Source: Akkermansia muciniphila | GTDB lineage: Bacteria > Verrucomicrobiota > Verrucomicrobiia > Limisphaerales > SXTU01 | Length of the DNA: 64,000 nt | Assembly (NCBI GenBank): GCA_945874145.1 | Contig: CAMCFN010000016.1 | Location: 1-64,000, forward strand | Direction of reading: 5' to 3' | Shown here: one piece after another, positions 1-8,289 of the stretch | Position numbering within the stretch: position 1 is the stretch's first letter | Layout of the letters: every line of letters begins with the position of its first letter | The notes under the pieces: model-generated | The model's database searches: none | Told to the model about the DNA's origin: nothing | What the model saw: only the letters and a program-made list of their open reading frames with translations | Program-made: the position numbers and the translations under genes

Positions 1-560
1 ACCTTGTAGGAAGCGACCACGCCTTCATGCTGGAAGGGGCCAAAGGTGTAAGCGTAGCTGCGGCTATAGTTCGGATTATCCGGGCTGTTGTTGCCCTCGT
101 AGCCAATGATGGTGCTGAACGTGCCCATCTTGACGGTGATACCATTGCCGACCGGGATGTTCAACGCGATGTAGGCCTGAGCCAAGGAAATGCTGCCAGC
201 GGTGCCCGCTGCGCCGTTGAGCGTATTGCCGAGGACGGTCGCATCCGGACCCATCCAGAGTTCAGCCAAGTAGCCAGCAGACCATTCGCCTTCATCAAGG
301 GGCTTCTGGATGGTCAACTGAACGAGATCCATGTTGAATCCGTCACCTTTACCGGAGAGGTAGGAAGAACCGGCACCAGCGGCAAAGCCTCTTGATTGAC
401 CGGGATTCCAGTGAGCCGAGGTGCTGACATAACCACTGATCTGAGTGGAAGAGACGGCCGTGAGAACTTGATTCGACGGCTTTTCTTCCGCTTGAGCAAC
501 CGCGCCGAAGCTGATCACGCCCGCTGCGGCCAGCCCGAGTGTCCATTGATTGACTTTCAT
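1..560 (-). CDS. Porin, BBP2/OmpL-like outer membrane beta-barrel protein (C-terminus cut off by window edge)
   Basis: Read on the minus strand from an ATG at 560, an open frame runs without a stop to base 1, so only the first ~186 residues are present. It starts with a typical signal peptide (MKVNQWTLGLAAAGVISFG, AQA cleavage site, then EEK). Behind it come alternating polar/hydrophobic stretches and the phrases GTFSTIIGYEG and NPNYSRSYAYTFGP, which I associate with the BBP2 porin family common in Verrucomicrobiota and Planctomycetota. An AGGAGG ribosome-binding site lies about 11 bases before the ATG. It would be an outer-membrane channel. The family call is from recognition of these phrases; the rest of the barrel is outside the window. 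Confidence 0.85.
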   Translation of the reverse strand, partial: MKVNQWTLGLAAAGVISFGAVAQAEEKPSNQVLTAVSSTQISGYVSTSAHWNPGQSRGFAAGAGSSYLSGKGDGFNMDLVQLTIQKPLDEGEWSAGYLAELWMGPDATVLGNTLNGAAGTAGSISLAQAYIALNIPVGNGITVKMGTFSTIIGYEGNNSPDNPNYSRSYAYTFGPFQHEGVVASYK

Positions 561-957
561 GTTGTCTTGTTCCTCCTGCGAGTTGTTGACTGTTTGATTA
601 CTTTTTTCGTTTTGCTTGCGAACAAAACCGGTTTGCCCGCACACCAAAAACGGTGCATTTCCTGCGGATAGTAGCGAAGAGCCGGATCGTGACAATAGTT
701 TTTTTTGCGGCTTGGGAAATTTCACGAGCGGCGAGGACTGCCGTTGTGCAGCCAAAGCCGCGCCACGGTCACCGTCACTGCAATCGAGTTTTAACCCGCG
801 AAGTGCAGTTGAGCGGGGCGCGACGTTTTAACGCTTCACTGGCCGCAAGCTTCCAAGCATTCGGTTCGCCCTAGCCTACTCGGACACTGAAGCGGCCTGA
901 AGTCCGCGCCTCGGAAACAATGGACAGCGCTCGACATCGGCTCCACACCCAAGCAAT
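561..957. other. Intergenic region between the divergent porin and larE genes
   Basis: About 400 bases between two divergently oriented genes. Short open frames here have no recognisable protein features. The half next to the porin is AT-rich with T-runs (about 600-615 and 700-710) and probably holds the porin promoter, but I see no convincing -35/-10 pair, hairpin or RNA gene. Confidence 0.5.
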
Positions 958-1854
958 TTGCCACTTGTGCTCGACAGCAAATTAACCCAGTTGCGCCGCC
1001 TGCTTGAGGGCTTCGATTCCTGCTTGGTTGCCTACTCTGGCGGGGTGGATTCCGTCTTTCTCGCATATGTCGCTCATCTGGCCTTGCCGGGGCGCGCTCT
1101 GGCGGCGATTGCGGACTCCCCCAGCCTCCCGCGGCGGGAATTGCAGGAGGCTTTGGAGATAGCCGCCAAGTTCGGCTTTCCCGTGCGGGTCGTGCAGACG
1201 GAGGAATTCGCCAATACCGCCTACCTCGCAAATCCCGTCAACCGCTGCTACTTCTGCAAGCACGAGCTCTTCACGGAGTTGACGCCGCTGGCACGCGAAC
1301 TGGGGTTCAAGGTGATCGCCTACGGCGAGAATGCGAGCGATGTGGGGGACTTTCGCCCGGGAGCAAAGGCCGCCGAGGAATTTCAAGTGCGCGCCCCGCT
1401 CAAGGAAGTCGGACTGACCAAAGCCGACATCCGCGCCCTGTCCGCGCGCTTCGGCCTGCCCACCACGGACAAACCACAGATGGCCTGTCTTAGCTCGCGC
1501 ATTCCCCATGGCGAGGCCGTCACGGAGACGAAGCTGTTGATGATTGAAACCGCCGAGAACCTGCTGCGGGACTTGGGCTTTTTCGACGTGCGCGTGCGGC
1601 ACCATGAGATCACCAGCCCGATGAACCCCGCTTCAACTCAACCGCCCACTACCTCCGCCGCGCCTGCACTGCGCGCCGCGTTGGCCCGGGTGGAGATTGG
1701 GGCGGCTGAAATGCAGCGCCTACTGGACCCTGCGGTGGCAGCCCGCGTGACGGAAGGGTTGAAGCAAGCGGGCTATCTGTATGTCACCATGGATTTGCAG
1801 GGCTACCGGCGCGGTGGAGCTAATGACCTGACGGCAAAGCCGGTGCTTGGCTGA
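958..1854 (+). CDS. larE: ATP-dependent sacrificial sulfur transferase LarE
   Basis: A 298-residue protein of the PP-loop ATP pyrophosphatase superfamily. The PP-loop SGGVDS is at residues 27-32, and NRCYFCKHEL, YGENASDVGD and MACLSSRIPHGE follow in the order seen in LarE. The Cys in MACLSSR (residue ~177) sits where the sulfur-donating Cys of Lactobacillus plantarum LarE is found (Cys176). LarE makes the nickel-pincer cofactor of lactate racemase and related enzymes by giving up its own sulfur. The start is a TTG (958); a GTG three codons later is an alternative. No larB or larC is nearby, so the partner genes must be elsewhere. Confidence 0.9.
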   Translation: MPLVLDSKLTQLRRLLEGFDSCLVAYSGGVDSVFLAYVAHLALPGRALAAIADSPSLPRRELQEALEIAAKFGFPVRVVQTEEFANTAYLANPVNRCYFCKHELFTELTPLARELGFKVIAYGENASDVGDFRPGAKAAEEFQVRAPLKEVGLTKADIRALSARFGLPTTDKPQMACLSSRIPHGEAVTETKLLMIETAENLLRDLGFFDVRVRHHEITSPMNPASTQPPTTSAAPALRAALARVEIGAAEMQRLLDPAVAARVTEGLKQAGYLYVTMDLQGYRRGGANDLTAKPVLG

Positions 1855-1922
1855 AGCCCCAAACCCGCCCGCCCCGGCGAACCGCGCTCGCCTCCTGAAG
1901 TTCGTCCCGCTAGTTTTCGCGC

Positions 1923-3008
1923 GTGCATCTGGCCCAGCTCAGGCTCCGTGATTTCCGCAATTACCAGCGGCTGGATGCGAGCTTTGGCCCCGGCTTTCAG
2001 TTGCTGCTCGGGGCGAACGCCCAGGGAAAAACCAACGTCCTCGAAGCCATTTACCTGCTCGCCACCCTGCGTTCGTTCCGCGGAGTGGGCAGCGCGCAAT
2101 TGGTCCACCACGGGGCAAAAGGCTACTTCGTCGGCGCGTCCGTCGTCAGCCAGACCACCCACGAGGTGAAGATGTATTGGTCCGCCACCGAGCGGAAGCT
2201 GTCGCTCGACAGCCAGCCAGTGCGCCGGCTCACCGACTACTTGGGCACCTTGCGCGCCGTGGTGTTCTGCACGGAAGATCTCCAACTCGTGAAAGGCACC
2301 GCGCGCACTCGCCGGCGCTTCCTTGACCTCCTGCTGGCACAGACACAGCCGAATTACCTGCCGCTGCTTCAGCGTTACGCACTGGCCCTCCGCTCGCGCA
2401 ATTCACTGCTGAAGCAGCGCTCGCCGGACGAGGCCTTGCTCGACAGTTTTTCCCAGGAACTCGTCAGCCTCGGCAACCAGCTCCTCGCCGCACGCCGCGA
2501 ACTGCTCCCGCGCATTTCGCCACTCGCTCGCCTGGCTTACCGCCGCATTTCGCACGACGCCGAGGAACTGCGCCTCGAATACCAGCCCAGCGTGAAAGCC
2601 GATTTCGCCGTGGAGCTGGCACGCGCGCGTGACCGGGAACGCGTTTACCGCTCGACCCTCGTCGGTCCGCACCGCGATGAACTGGCGCTCCTGCTCAATG
2701 AACGCTCCGCCGCGCAGTTCGGCAGCGAAGGGCAAAAGCGCACGCTGGCCGTGGCGCTGAAGATGGCCCAGGCCGAATACCTCACCGGCATCCTTGGCTC
2801 GCCACCGGTGCTGTTGATCGATGACGTGATGGGCGAACTGGATGCGAAGCGCCGCGCGGGACTGCTTCCCCTGCTGGAGCGCGCGCATCTGGCTCGTGGC
2901 CAAGTCTTCATGACCTGCACCGAGGAAAACTGGCCGCGCGAGCTGGGCCGCGATCTGCACCGCTGGGAAATCAAGTCCGGCACGCTCACGGCTGCGAAAG
3001 CAGCCTGA
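1923..3008 (+). CDS. recF: DNA replication and repair protein RecF
   Basis: A 361-residue SMC-like ATPase. The N-terminus LRLRDFRNYQRLD leads into the Walker A motif GANAQGKTN (residues 30-38). A conserved RRRFLDLLL segment, VGPHRDEL, an ABC-type signature around SEGQKRTLAVALK and the Walker B stretch LLIDDVMGELD follow in the canonical RecF order. Length is normal for the family. RecF loads RecA at single-strand gaps through RecFOR. The start is a GTG. It lies 68 bases after larE on the same strand and might be co-transcribed; it is not next to dnaA/dnaN/gyrB as in many genomes. Confidence 0.95.
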   Translation: MHLAQLRLRDFRNYQRLDASFGPGFQLLLGANAQGKTNVLEAIYLLATLRSFRGVGSAQLVHHGAKGYFVGASVVSQTTHEVKMYWSATERKLSLDSQPVRRLTDYLGTLRAVVFCTEDLQLVKGTARTRRRFLDLLLAQTQPNYLPLLQRYALALRSRNSLLKQRSPDEALLDSFSQELVSLGNQLLAARRELLPRISPLARLAYRRISHDAEELRLEYQPSVKADFAVELARARDRERVYRSTLVGPHRDELALLLNERSAAQFGSEGQKRTLAVALKMAQAEYLTGILGSPPVLLIDDVMGELDAKRRAGLLPLLERAHLARGQVFMTCTEENWPRELGRDLHRWEIKSGTLTAAKAA

Positions 3009-3011
3009 GAA

Positions 3012-3109
3012 GTTGCCACGAAGAGGCGCAAAAGGCTCAAAAAGACCGGCCCGAGCCTCTCTTCCGCTTGTGTGCCGCTTGTGCTTTTTTGTGGCAAAAA
3101 TTTTGCCAC
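3012..3109. repeat. Fold-back intergenic repeat with a 9-bp perfect stem, possible bidirectional terminator
   Basis: Between convergent recF and the alcohol dehydrogenase. The left arm begins TTGCCACGAAGAGGCGC and the right arm, read in reverse complement, begins TTGCCACAAAAAAGCAC, so the whole stretch can fold back on itself imperfectly. Inside it, 3091-3109 is a perfect palindrome (GTGGCAAAA, one base, TTTTGCCAC) next to a run of six T. Its placement between converging genes suits a terminator. The CCAC-AA-GGC-AAAA style resembles dispersed intergenic palindromes seen in many environmental bacteria; that is an impression, not a search result. Confidence 0.5.
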
Positions 3110-4264
3110 TCACAGCGCCGCCGCCAGCACCGCACTCAATTCTTCTGCGGTCAACGCCACCGGGTTTGCCTTCATGCTGCTGGCTTGCGTCGCCTTTTGA
3201 ACCACGGCGGGAACGTCGGCTTCCGTCAACCCCCACTTCCGGAGCGGAGCGATTTGCAATGCGCGGCACAACTCCCGCACCCACGCCACGCCATCATCGG
3301 CGGTCGCTTGCGGACGACTGGTGAGAAGCCGTGCGACCTCGTCGTAGCGACGCAACGGCGCGCTGTCCGGTGCCCGGTCGCGCAACGCACGGACATTCGC
3401 CGCCATCACACCCGGCAACAGCGCAGCGCAGACCGCTCCGTGCGGCGCGGGAAACATCCCGCCAATCGGCGCGGCGAAACCATGCACCGCCCCCAAGCCC
3501 GCGTTCGCCAACGCCATGCCACCAAACAAACTGGCCAGCGCCATGTCCGCGCGGGCGGACACGTCATCGCCGTGCTCGAAGGCCCGCCGCAGCGAACGCG
3601 CCCCCCGGCGCATTCCGTCCACGCATACGCCGTCCGTCATCGGGTTCGCGCGCACGCAAACATAAGGCTCGATGAGCTGCGTCAGCGCGTCCATGCCAGT
3701 GCTGGCGCTCAAGCCCGGCGGCAGGTTCAACGTAAGTTCCGGATCGACCAACGCCACACGCGGCAACAGGTGCGGGCTGCGCAAGCTCGCCTTCACACGA
3801 TGCTCCGGCGACGCCAGCACTGCGTTGCGCGTGACCTCCGCGCCTGTGCCGGCCGTGGTGGGAATCGCGAGTAACGGCGCAGCGGGCTGCGTGAGCGGCA
3901 CCCCACGACCGATGACTTCTAGGTAGTCGAACAGCTCGCCTCCATTTGTCAGCAACCCTGCGATGGCCTTGGCTGCATCAATCGCACTGCCACCGCCAAA
4001 GCCGATGACGACGTCGCACTGCGTCGCACGGGCTTGCCCCACTCCATCGCGCACCGCTTGGGTGGTCGGTTCGCCCGCAACGGAAAACAACTCCCAGCCA
4101 AGGCCCGTCGCCGACAATTGCTCGACCAGCGGCTGCGCTCGGCCCACCGACTGCCCCGTTACCACAAGCGCACGCCGACCAAACTTCTTCGCGATGGCTC
4201 CGGCCTGCTTGAACGTGCCGGGGCCAAAGATAACACGGTGGGCGGTGGCGAACTCGAAGGTCAT
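3110..4264 (-). CDS. Iron-type alcohol dehydrogenase / maleylacetate-reductase-like protein
   Basis: About 384 residues from the ATG at 4264; the frame is open further upstream, but homology-like sequence begins at MTFEFATAHRVIFG. The NAD(P)-binding GGGSAIDAAKAIA and the TTAGTGAEVTRNAV segment are typical of group III (iron-type) alcohol dehydrogenases. The metal region reads MDALTQLIEP, with Gln where FucO has the ligand His, and VHGFAAPIG followed by PAPHG, so two of the three usual His ligands are kept. It probably reduces a carbonyl or keto acid with NAD(P)H. A small LsrG-like monooxygenase gene lies immediately upstream on the same strand and may share its transcript. Substrate unknown. 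Confidence 0.85.
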   Translation of the reverse strand: MTFEFATAHRVIFGPGTFKQAGAIAKKFGRRALVVTGQSVGRAQPLVEQLSATGLGWELFSVAGEPTTQAVRDGVGQARATQCDVVIGFGGGSAIDAAKAIAGLLTNGGELFDYLEVIGRGVPLTQPAAPLLAIPTTAGTGAEVTRNAVLASPEHRVKASLRSPHLLPRVALVDPELTLNLPPGLSASTGMDALTQLIEPYVCVRANPMTDGVCVDGMRRGARSLRRAFEHGDDVSARADMALASLFGGMALANAGLGAVHGFAAPIGGMFPAPHGAVCAALLPGVMAANVRALRDRAPDSAPLRRYDEVARLLTSRPQATADDGVAWVRELCRALQIAPLRKWGLTEADVPAVVQKATQASSMKANPVALTAEELSAVLAAAL

Positions 4265-4323
4265 TTCAATGAGTGGCAGAGGCAGGAAGCCTTTGCCCGC
4301 CCGTTGCGGCAATCAGTCCGGCG

Positions 4324-4629
4324 TCACCAGTCCGAGGCGTCGGGAAACACATTCCCAAACTTCACGCTCGTGCGCGGCGCGGCCATCATCAGGGCGACCG
4401 CATCGCGCCAGATTGCGTAGTGGGCGGTTTCCTTGTGTTTCGCCGGCGCATCGGCAGTCCGATAGACCTCCACGAGCACGAAGCGCGTGGCGTCATCCGC
4501 CTGTTGCACCACGTCGAAGCGTGCGATGCCCGGCTCCTGCACACTGGCGCAGGCATTGGCAATCGTCGCGGCCTTGAACGCCGCGACGCACTCCGGCTTC
4601 ACCTGAACTTGAACGTGGACAATCAACAT
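4324..4629 (-). CDS. LsrG-like / antibiotic biosynthesis monooxygenase (ABM) family protein
   Basis: 101 residues from ATG 4629, matching the single ferredoxin-like ABM domain in length. [18 protein letters not shown] and the HKETAHY segment, then [16 protein letters not shown], follow the pattern of LsrG, the isomerase that processes phospho-AI-2, and of related quinol monooxygenases. The frame is open 21 codons upstream, but that sequence is not ABM-like. It sits 59 bases before the iron-type dehydrogenase on the same strand, suggesting a joint small-molecule pathway. No lsrK, lsrF or lsrB is nearby, so a role in AI-2 breakdown is only a possibility. Confidence 0.75.
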   Translation of the reverse strand: MLIVHVQVQVKPECVAAFKAATIANACASVQEPGIARFDVVQQADDATRFVLVEVYRTADAPAKHKETAHYAIWRDAVALMMAAPRTSVKFGNVFPDASDW

Positions 4630-4702
4630 GCTTCGTGACGGAAGAAAAGCGCCTTCGCCATCTGCTTCACCCGGGTTGCTTCCGTGGCTCAAAAAGTAGC
4701 GC

Positions 4703-5197
4703 TTAGAAACCCAGCTTTTGAAGTTCCATCTGCAACAAGTCTTGGAACTCCATCACGTCCATCTGCGACGGCTTGTAACCCTTCTGCGTGGGCACCAAGC
4801 CCGGCCGCCCCATCTGATCGAGGAACCACTCCGCCGCCTGGCCGTCGCTGAACGTCACCTTGCCGCTGATCACCGTGCCGGGTCGCGCCAGCGCGTCCAC
4901 CGAAAGCTTCACCGAGCCAACTGCGGCGGGTTCCGCCGGTGCGCCCGGCAAAGCGGCCACGGGACCAGCTGCGGGAGCAGGGCTACCCGGCCCGGCGATG
5001 GGCAAGGCGGGGGCCGGTTCCTTGGGCGGTTCGGGGTCTTTGGGCTTCAACCGGAGGTCATCCAGCAAGAAGCGCACTTCCATGTAGGTCATGGTGACAC
5101 CGAGCTCGGCGGCGAGCTTCTTCTGCACGTCGGCGACCTTGAGCCCTTGGTCGAGCCAAACGGAAACCTGTTGTTTTTGCGCGTCAGTCAAATTCAT
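4703..5197 (-). CDS. Hypothetical protein with N-terminal helical domain and Pro/Ala-rich linker
   Basis: 164 residues from ATG 5197. The first ~55 residues ([20 protein letters not shown]... [14 protein letters not shown]) look like a small helix-turn-helix or helical bundle; a Pro/Ala/Gly-rich linker follows (about 57-95); the last ~70 residues form a mixed domain with [23 protein letters not shown]. There is no signal peptide or membrane segment. I do not recognise a named family. It lies downstream of two TIM-barrel genes on the same strand and may be the last gene of that operon. Alternative ATG starts two and 19 codons upstream cannot be excluded. Confidence 0.65.
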   Translation of the reverse strand: MNLTDAQKQQVSVWLDQGLKVADVQKKLAAELGVTMTYMEVRFLLDDLRLKPKDPEPPKEPAPALPIAGPGSPAPAAGPVAALPGAPAEPAAVGSVKLSVDALARPGTVISGKVTFSDGQAAEWFLDQMGRPGLVPTQKGYKPSQMDVMEFQDLLQMELQKLGF

Positions 5198-5266
5198 GAG
5201 CATGTGGTAAGCTTCATACCCCCCCTGCCCCGGTGCTCCAAGCCCAAACGCCACTTCCCGGCTGGG

Positions 5267-6145
5267 TTACACATCGCAGAGCTGCACCGCCTCGTTGATG
5301 GATTTGACGTGCTCGCGGACCGGGATGAATTCCTGTCCGACGAAGCCGGCGTATTTCGTCTCGGCGATGGCGCGCATGATCGGCGGGTAATTGATCTCCT
5401 GCGTGGCATCAATCTCGTTGCGGCCCGGATTCCCGGCGGTGTGGTAGTGCGCGATGAAATCCTTGTATTGGCGCAGCCGGGTGATGACGTCGCCGTGCAT
5501 GATCTGCACATGGTAAATGTCGAAGAGCACCTTCACATAGGGCGAGCCGACCGCCTGCAACATGCGGATGCTCAAATCCATGTCGTCCGCGAAGTAATCG
5601 GGGTGGCCCTTCATTTCGACCGCCACCTTGGAATTGAGCATCTCCAAGGCGACGGTGACTTTGTGCTTCTCTGCGAACGGCGCGATCTTCTTTAGACCAG
5701 CAATCGTGTTCTTCGTGGCCTCCTCGACGGTGAGCCCCTTACGAAAGCCGGAGAAGGTGATGACGGCTGGGACACCGTGCGCGGCACATTGCTCAATGCG
5801 TTGCTCCAACACTTTGAGACACTCAGCGTGCTGGTCCGGCTGGGCGAAGCCCTTCGCGAAACCATGGCTGCCGGCGAGGGCGCACTTGAGGCCAAGCTCC
5901 TTGAGCATGGGCCAGTGCTCCGGCCCGATGAGTTCGATGGACTTCACGCCAAACTTCACGGCGAGTTTCGCCAGCTCAGGAATCGTGAGCGGGCGGAAAT
6001 TCCAGGTGACGAAGGACTGGTTAATGCGCCCCTTCTTCGCGACGTAGAAGTCCCCGCCCTCGGCGGCGCGGACTTGGGAGTCGGTGAGCAGGGAGACGCC
6101 GGCGAAGGCGGCCGTCTGGAGGGCGGAACGGCGGGAGGTTTTCAT
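5267..6145 (-). CDS. Tat-exported sugar isomerase/epimerase-like TIM-barrel protein (hydroxypyruvate isomerase family)
   Basis: 292 residues. The N-terminus MKTSRRSALQTAAFAGVSLL has a twin-arginine style leader, so the protein is probably exported. The body is a xylose-isomerase-like TIM barrel with the metal-site pattern of hydroxypyruvate isomerase: VALEMLNSK, LFDIYHVQIMHGD, HYHTAGNPGRNEID and GFVGQEFIP. The equivalents of the usual Glu, Asp, His and Glu ligands are all present. It is a tandem paralogue of the gene at 6165-7040, 19 bases upstream, in the same operon. The substrate is unknown; exported members are frequent in PVC bacteria. Confidence 0.85.
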   Translation of the reverse strand: MKTSRRSALQTAAFAGVSLLTDSQVRAAEGGDFYVAKKGRINQSFVTWNFRPLTIPELAKLAVKFGVKSIELIGPEHWPMLKELGLKCALAGSHGFAKGFAQPDQHAECLKVLEQRIEQCAAHGVPAVITFSGFRKGLTVEEATKNTIAGLKKIAPFAEKHKVTVALEMLNSKVAVEMKGHPDYFADDMDLSIRMLQAVGSPYVKVLFDIYHVQIMHGDVITRLRQYKDFIAHYHTAGNPGRNEIDATQEINYPPIMRAIAETKYAGFVGQEFIPVREHVKSINEAVQLCDV

Positions 6146-6164
6146 GATGAGGATGGGACTGGAA

Positions 6165-7040
6165 TTACACCGTGCAAATTTTCACGCCCTGTTTGAGCGA
6201 CGCAATCTTGTCCTCCCGCTTCGGGATGAACTCCTGGCCGACGTAGCCCTTGTAGCCGGTGGCAAGGATGGTGCGCATGATCGCTGGGTAGTTCAGCTCC
6301 TGCGTGTGGTCGATCTCGTTGCGGCCCGGCACGCCGCCGGTGTGATAGTGCGCGAAATATTGGTGGCGCGCCTTGATCGTGGTGATCACATCACCCTCCA
6401 TGATCTGCATGTGGTAGATGTCGTAGAGCAGCTTGAAGCGCTCGGAGCCGATGGCCTGGCAGAGCGCGACACCCCACGCGGACTTGTCGCACTGGTAGTC
6501 CTTGTGGTTCACGCGGCTGTTGAGCAGTTCCATGACGAGGGTGATGCCGTGCTTCTCGGCGAGCGGGAGGATGCGCTTCAGGCCGATGGCGCAGTTTTTC
6601 AAGCCCGCCTCGTCGTCGAGGCCGGCGCGGTTGCCGGAGAAGCAGATGAGCTGCTTGAAGCCCGCGTCGGCGCACTGCTTGATGCGCTCGGTGTAAATCT
6701 CGACGAGCGTGTCGTGGTGCTCCAGCCGGTTGAACGCCTTTTCGATGCGACCGATGCCGTTCTTCTGCGGGAAGCTGACCATCGCGCAGTGCAGCCCGTG
6801 CTTCTTCACGGTGGCGAAGTCCGGCGGGTCGAGCAGCTCGACGGATTGCAGGCCGAATTCCTTGCCCGCTTTGCACAAATCGTCCAACGCAACCTTGGGA
6901 TAGCACCATTTGCAGACGGAGTGGTTAATCTTGCCCCCGGCGGCGGCATCCGCAGCGGCAAGGCGGTCCGCCAAGGCGGCGACCGCCGCACCGGCGGCGA
7001 GTTGAGTGAGCGCGGCGCGGCGGGTGTGGGTGGAGTTCAT
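6165..7040 (-). CDS. Tat-exported sugar isomerase/epimerase-like TIM-barrel protein, paralogue of the downstream gene
   Basis: 291 residues from ATG 7040, chosen because MNSTHTRRAALTQLAAG gives a twin-arginine leader; the open frame extends upstream but has no family-like sequence. It carries the same barrel motifs as its neighbour (VMELLNSR, LYDIYHMQIMEGD, HYHTGGVPGRNEID, GYVGQEFIPK). The C-terminal ~50 residues align at roughly half identity with the 5267-6145 protein by eye. It is the first gene of a probable three-gene operon (this gene, its paralogue, the hypothetical at 4703). Probably an exported sugar or sugar-acid isomerase. Confidence 0.85.
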   Translation of the reverse strand: MNSTHTRRAALTQLAAGAAVAALADRLAAADAAAGGKINHSVCKWCYPKVALDDLCKAGKEFGLQSVELLDPPDFATVKKHGLHCAMVSFPQKNGIGRIEKAFNRLEHHDTLVEIYTERIKQCADAGFKQLICFSGNRAGLDDEAGLKNCAIGLKRILPLAEKHGITLVMELLNSRVNHKDYQCDKSAWGVALCQAIGSERFKLLYDIYHMQIMEGDVITTIKARHQYFAHYHTGGVPGRNEIDHTQELNYPAIMRTILATGYKGYVGQEFIPKREDKIASLKQGVKICTV

Positions 7041-7224
7041 GGCGTGAAAAGGTTGGTGAATGCGGTCCCATTCAAGCGGGGCGGCGGCGGGCGTCAACGA
7101 ATCTTTCCCCGGCGCGCGGCGTTTACGCCACTTCACCATCCGCACGGCCACAGCCCGCCCCTGGTCCTGCTCGGACGCAAAAACGGCCTGAAGGCGGCAC
7201 CCCGGGAAGTGCAACCGGCGCCAC

Positions 7225-8262
7225 TCACGGCTTGCCCAGCACGCTGGGCGGCGGCGCGATGTTGAACTCGTAGGTGGCCCCCCTCTTGTCACTCACCTGA
7301 TCCAGCAACGGGGAGTAATCCACCACGGAGACCTTGCGCCCTTCGGGATGGAATTGCAGCAAGCGCAGGTAGCCCTGGCCGCCGTCCTTGCCACTTTGAT
7401 AGTCCACCACCATCTGGTGGACGTTGTTGCCGTGCTTGCCCGCGCTGTCGAGTCGGCCCGTGTAGCAAACGTGCCCGCTCACCACGAGGGCGAAGTTCGC
7501 GTGCTGCGAGACGAGTTTCTGCCATACATCCTCGCCGTCATTGTAGCCGCCTTCTGCTTTTGCCAAGCCGTAGCGGTCCATGCCCATGTCCACCTTCAAG
7601 TCCTGGATCTTGATGAACGCATGCCGGTTGAAGCGCATGTTGTCCGGTCGCAAGTAGGCGTGCGTGACGAGGATGATCGAGCGGTCGGGATGCTTGGCGG
7701 CAACCTCGTTTGCCCAGCGCAGCACTTCGTTACGCGGGCCAAATTCCAGTGCGAGGATGAGCCACTTCCGGCCGCCGGCCTCGAACCGGTGAAAGCTGTT
7801 GTCCGTGCGGTCGGCTTCCTTGTCGTAAATCCCACCGAAGGTCGGCCACTTTTGGAACGAGGTCAGCGGGAAGAACTTGGCGAACGCGGTTTCACGCGTC
7901 GCGGCTTTCCCCTCGGGGCCGAGGTCGTGGTTGCCCGTGGTAATGGCGCAGGGAACCTTGCCGTCCAGCAGAGCGTGGGCCCGCGCGGCGATTTCCCATT
8001 GATGATTGGTGTTGTGCTGTGTGATGTCGCCGACGTGGAGGACGTAGGGGATGTTGTAGCGCTGAACATTTTCAGCGATCCACTGGGTCTGCGCCGGGTA
8101 GGTGTCCGGGTGTTTCCAAGTGTAAATCTGCGTGTCCGGCAGCACAGCCAGAGTGAAGCCGCCGGGAATGGGCGCGGGCACCTCCGCCAGCACCGTGCGG
8201 AACATGACCAGCCACAAACCCAGCCAGCCCAAGACGGCGCGACGGCGTGAAAAGAAGTTCAT
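7225..8262 (-). CDS. Secreted calcineurin-like metallophosphoesterase
   Basis: 345 residues. An N-terminal signal sequence (RRRAVLGWLGLWLVMFRTVLA) precedes a metallophosphoesterase domain with LPDTQIY, HVGDITQ, TGNHDLG, LVTHAYL and SGHVCYTG in order. The last motif has Cys where the classical GHxH motif has His; members with DTQ in the first motif often vary here. It probably hydrolyses a phosphomono- or diester in the periplasm. A 184-base gap without recognisable signals separates it from the TIM-barrel operon downstream on the same strand. Confidence 0.88.
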   Translation of the reverse strand: MNFFSRRRAVLGWLGLWLVMFRTVLAEVPAPIPGGFTLAVLPDTQIYTWKHPDTYPAQTQWIAENVQRYNIPYVLHVGDITQHNTNHQWEIAARAHALLDGKVPCAITTGNHDLGPEGKAATRETAFAKFFPLTSFQKWPTFGGIYDKEADRTDNSFHRFEAGGRKWLILALEFGPRNEVLRWANEVAAKHPDRSIILVTHAYLRPDNMRFNRHAFIKIQDLKVDMGMDRYGLAKAEGGYNDGEDVWQKLVSQHANFALVVSGHVCYTGRLDSAGKHGNNVHQMVVDYQSGKDGGQGYLRLLQFHPEGRKVSVVDYSPLLDQVSDKRGATYEFNIAPPPSVLGKP

Positions 8263-8289
8263 AATGGTAAGGGCAAAACCAGAAACCAG

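Noticed and set aside
6084-7265. A 393-codon plus-strand frame opposite the TIM-barrel gene
   Set aside because: Composition (Val/Leu/Asp/Arg repeats) is that of an antisense shadow, and the minus strand has a complete family-like protein.
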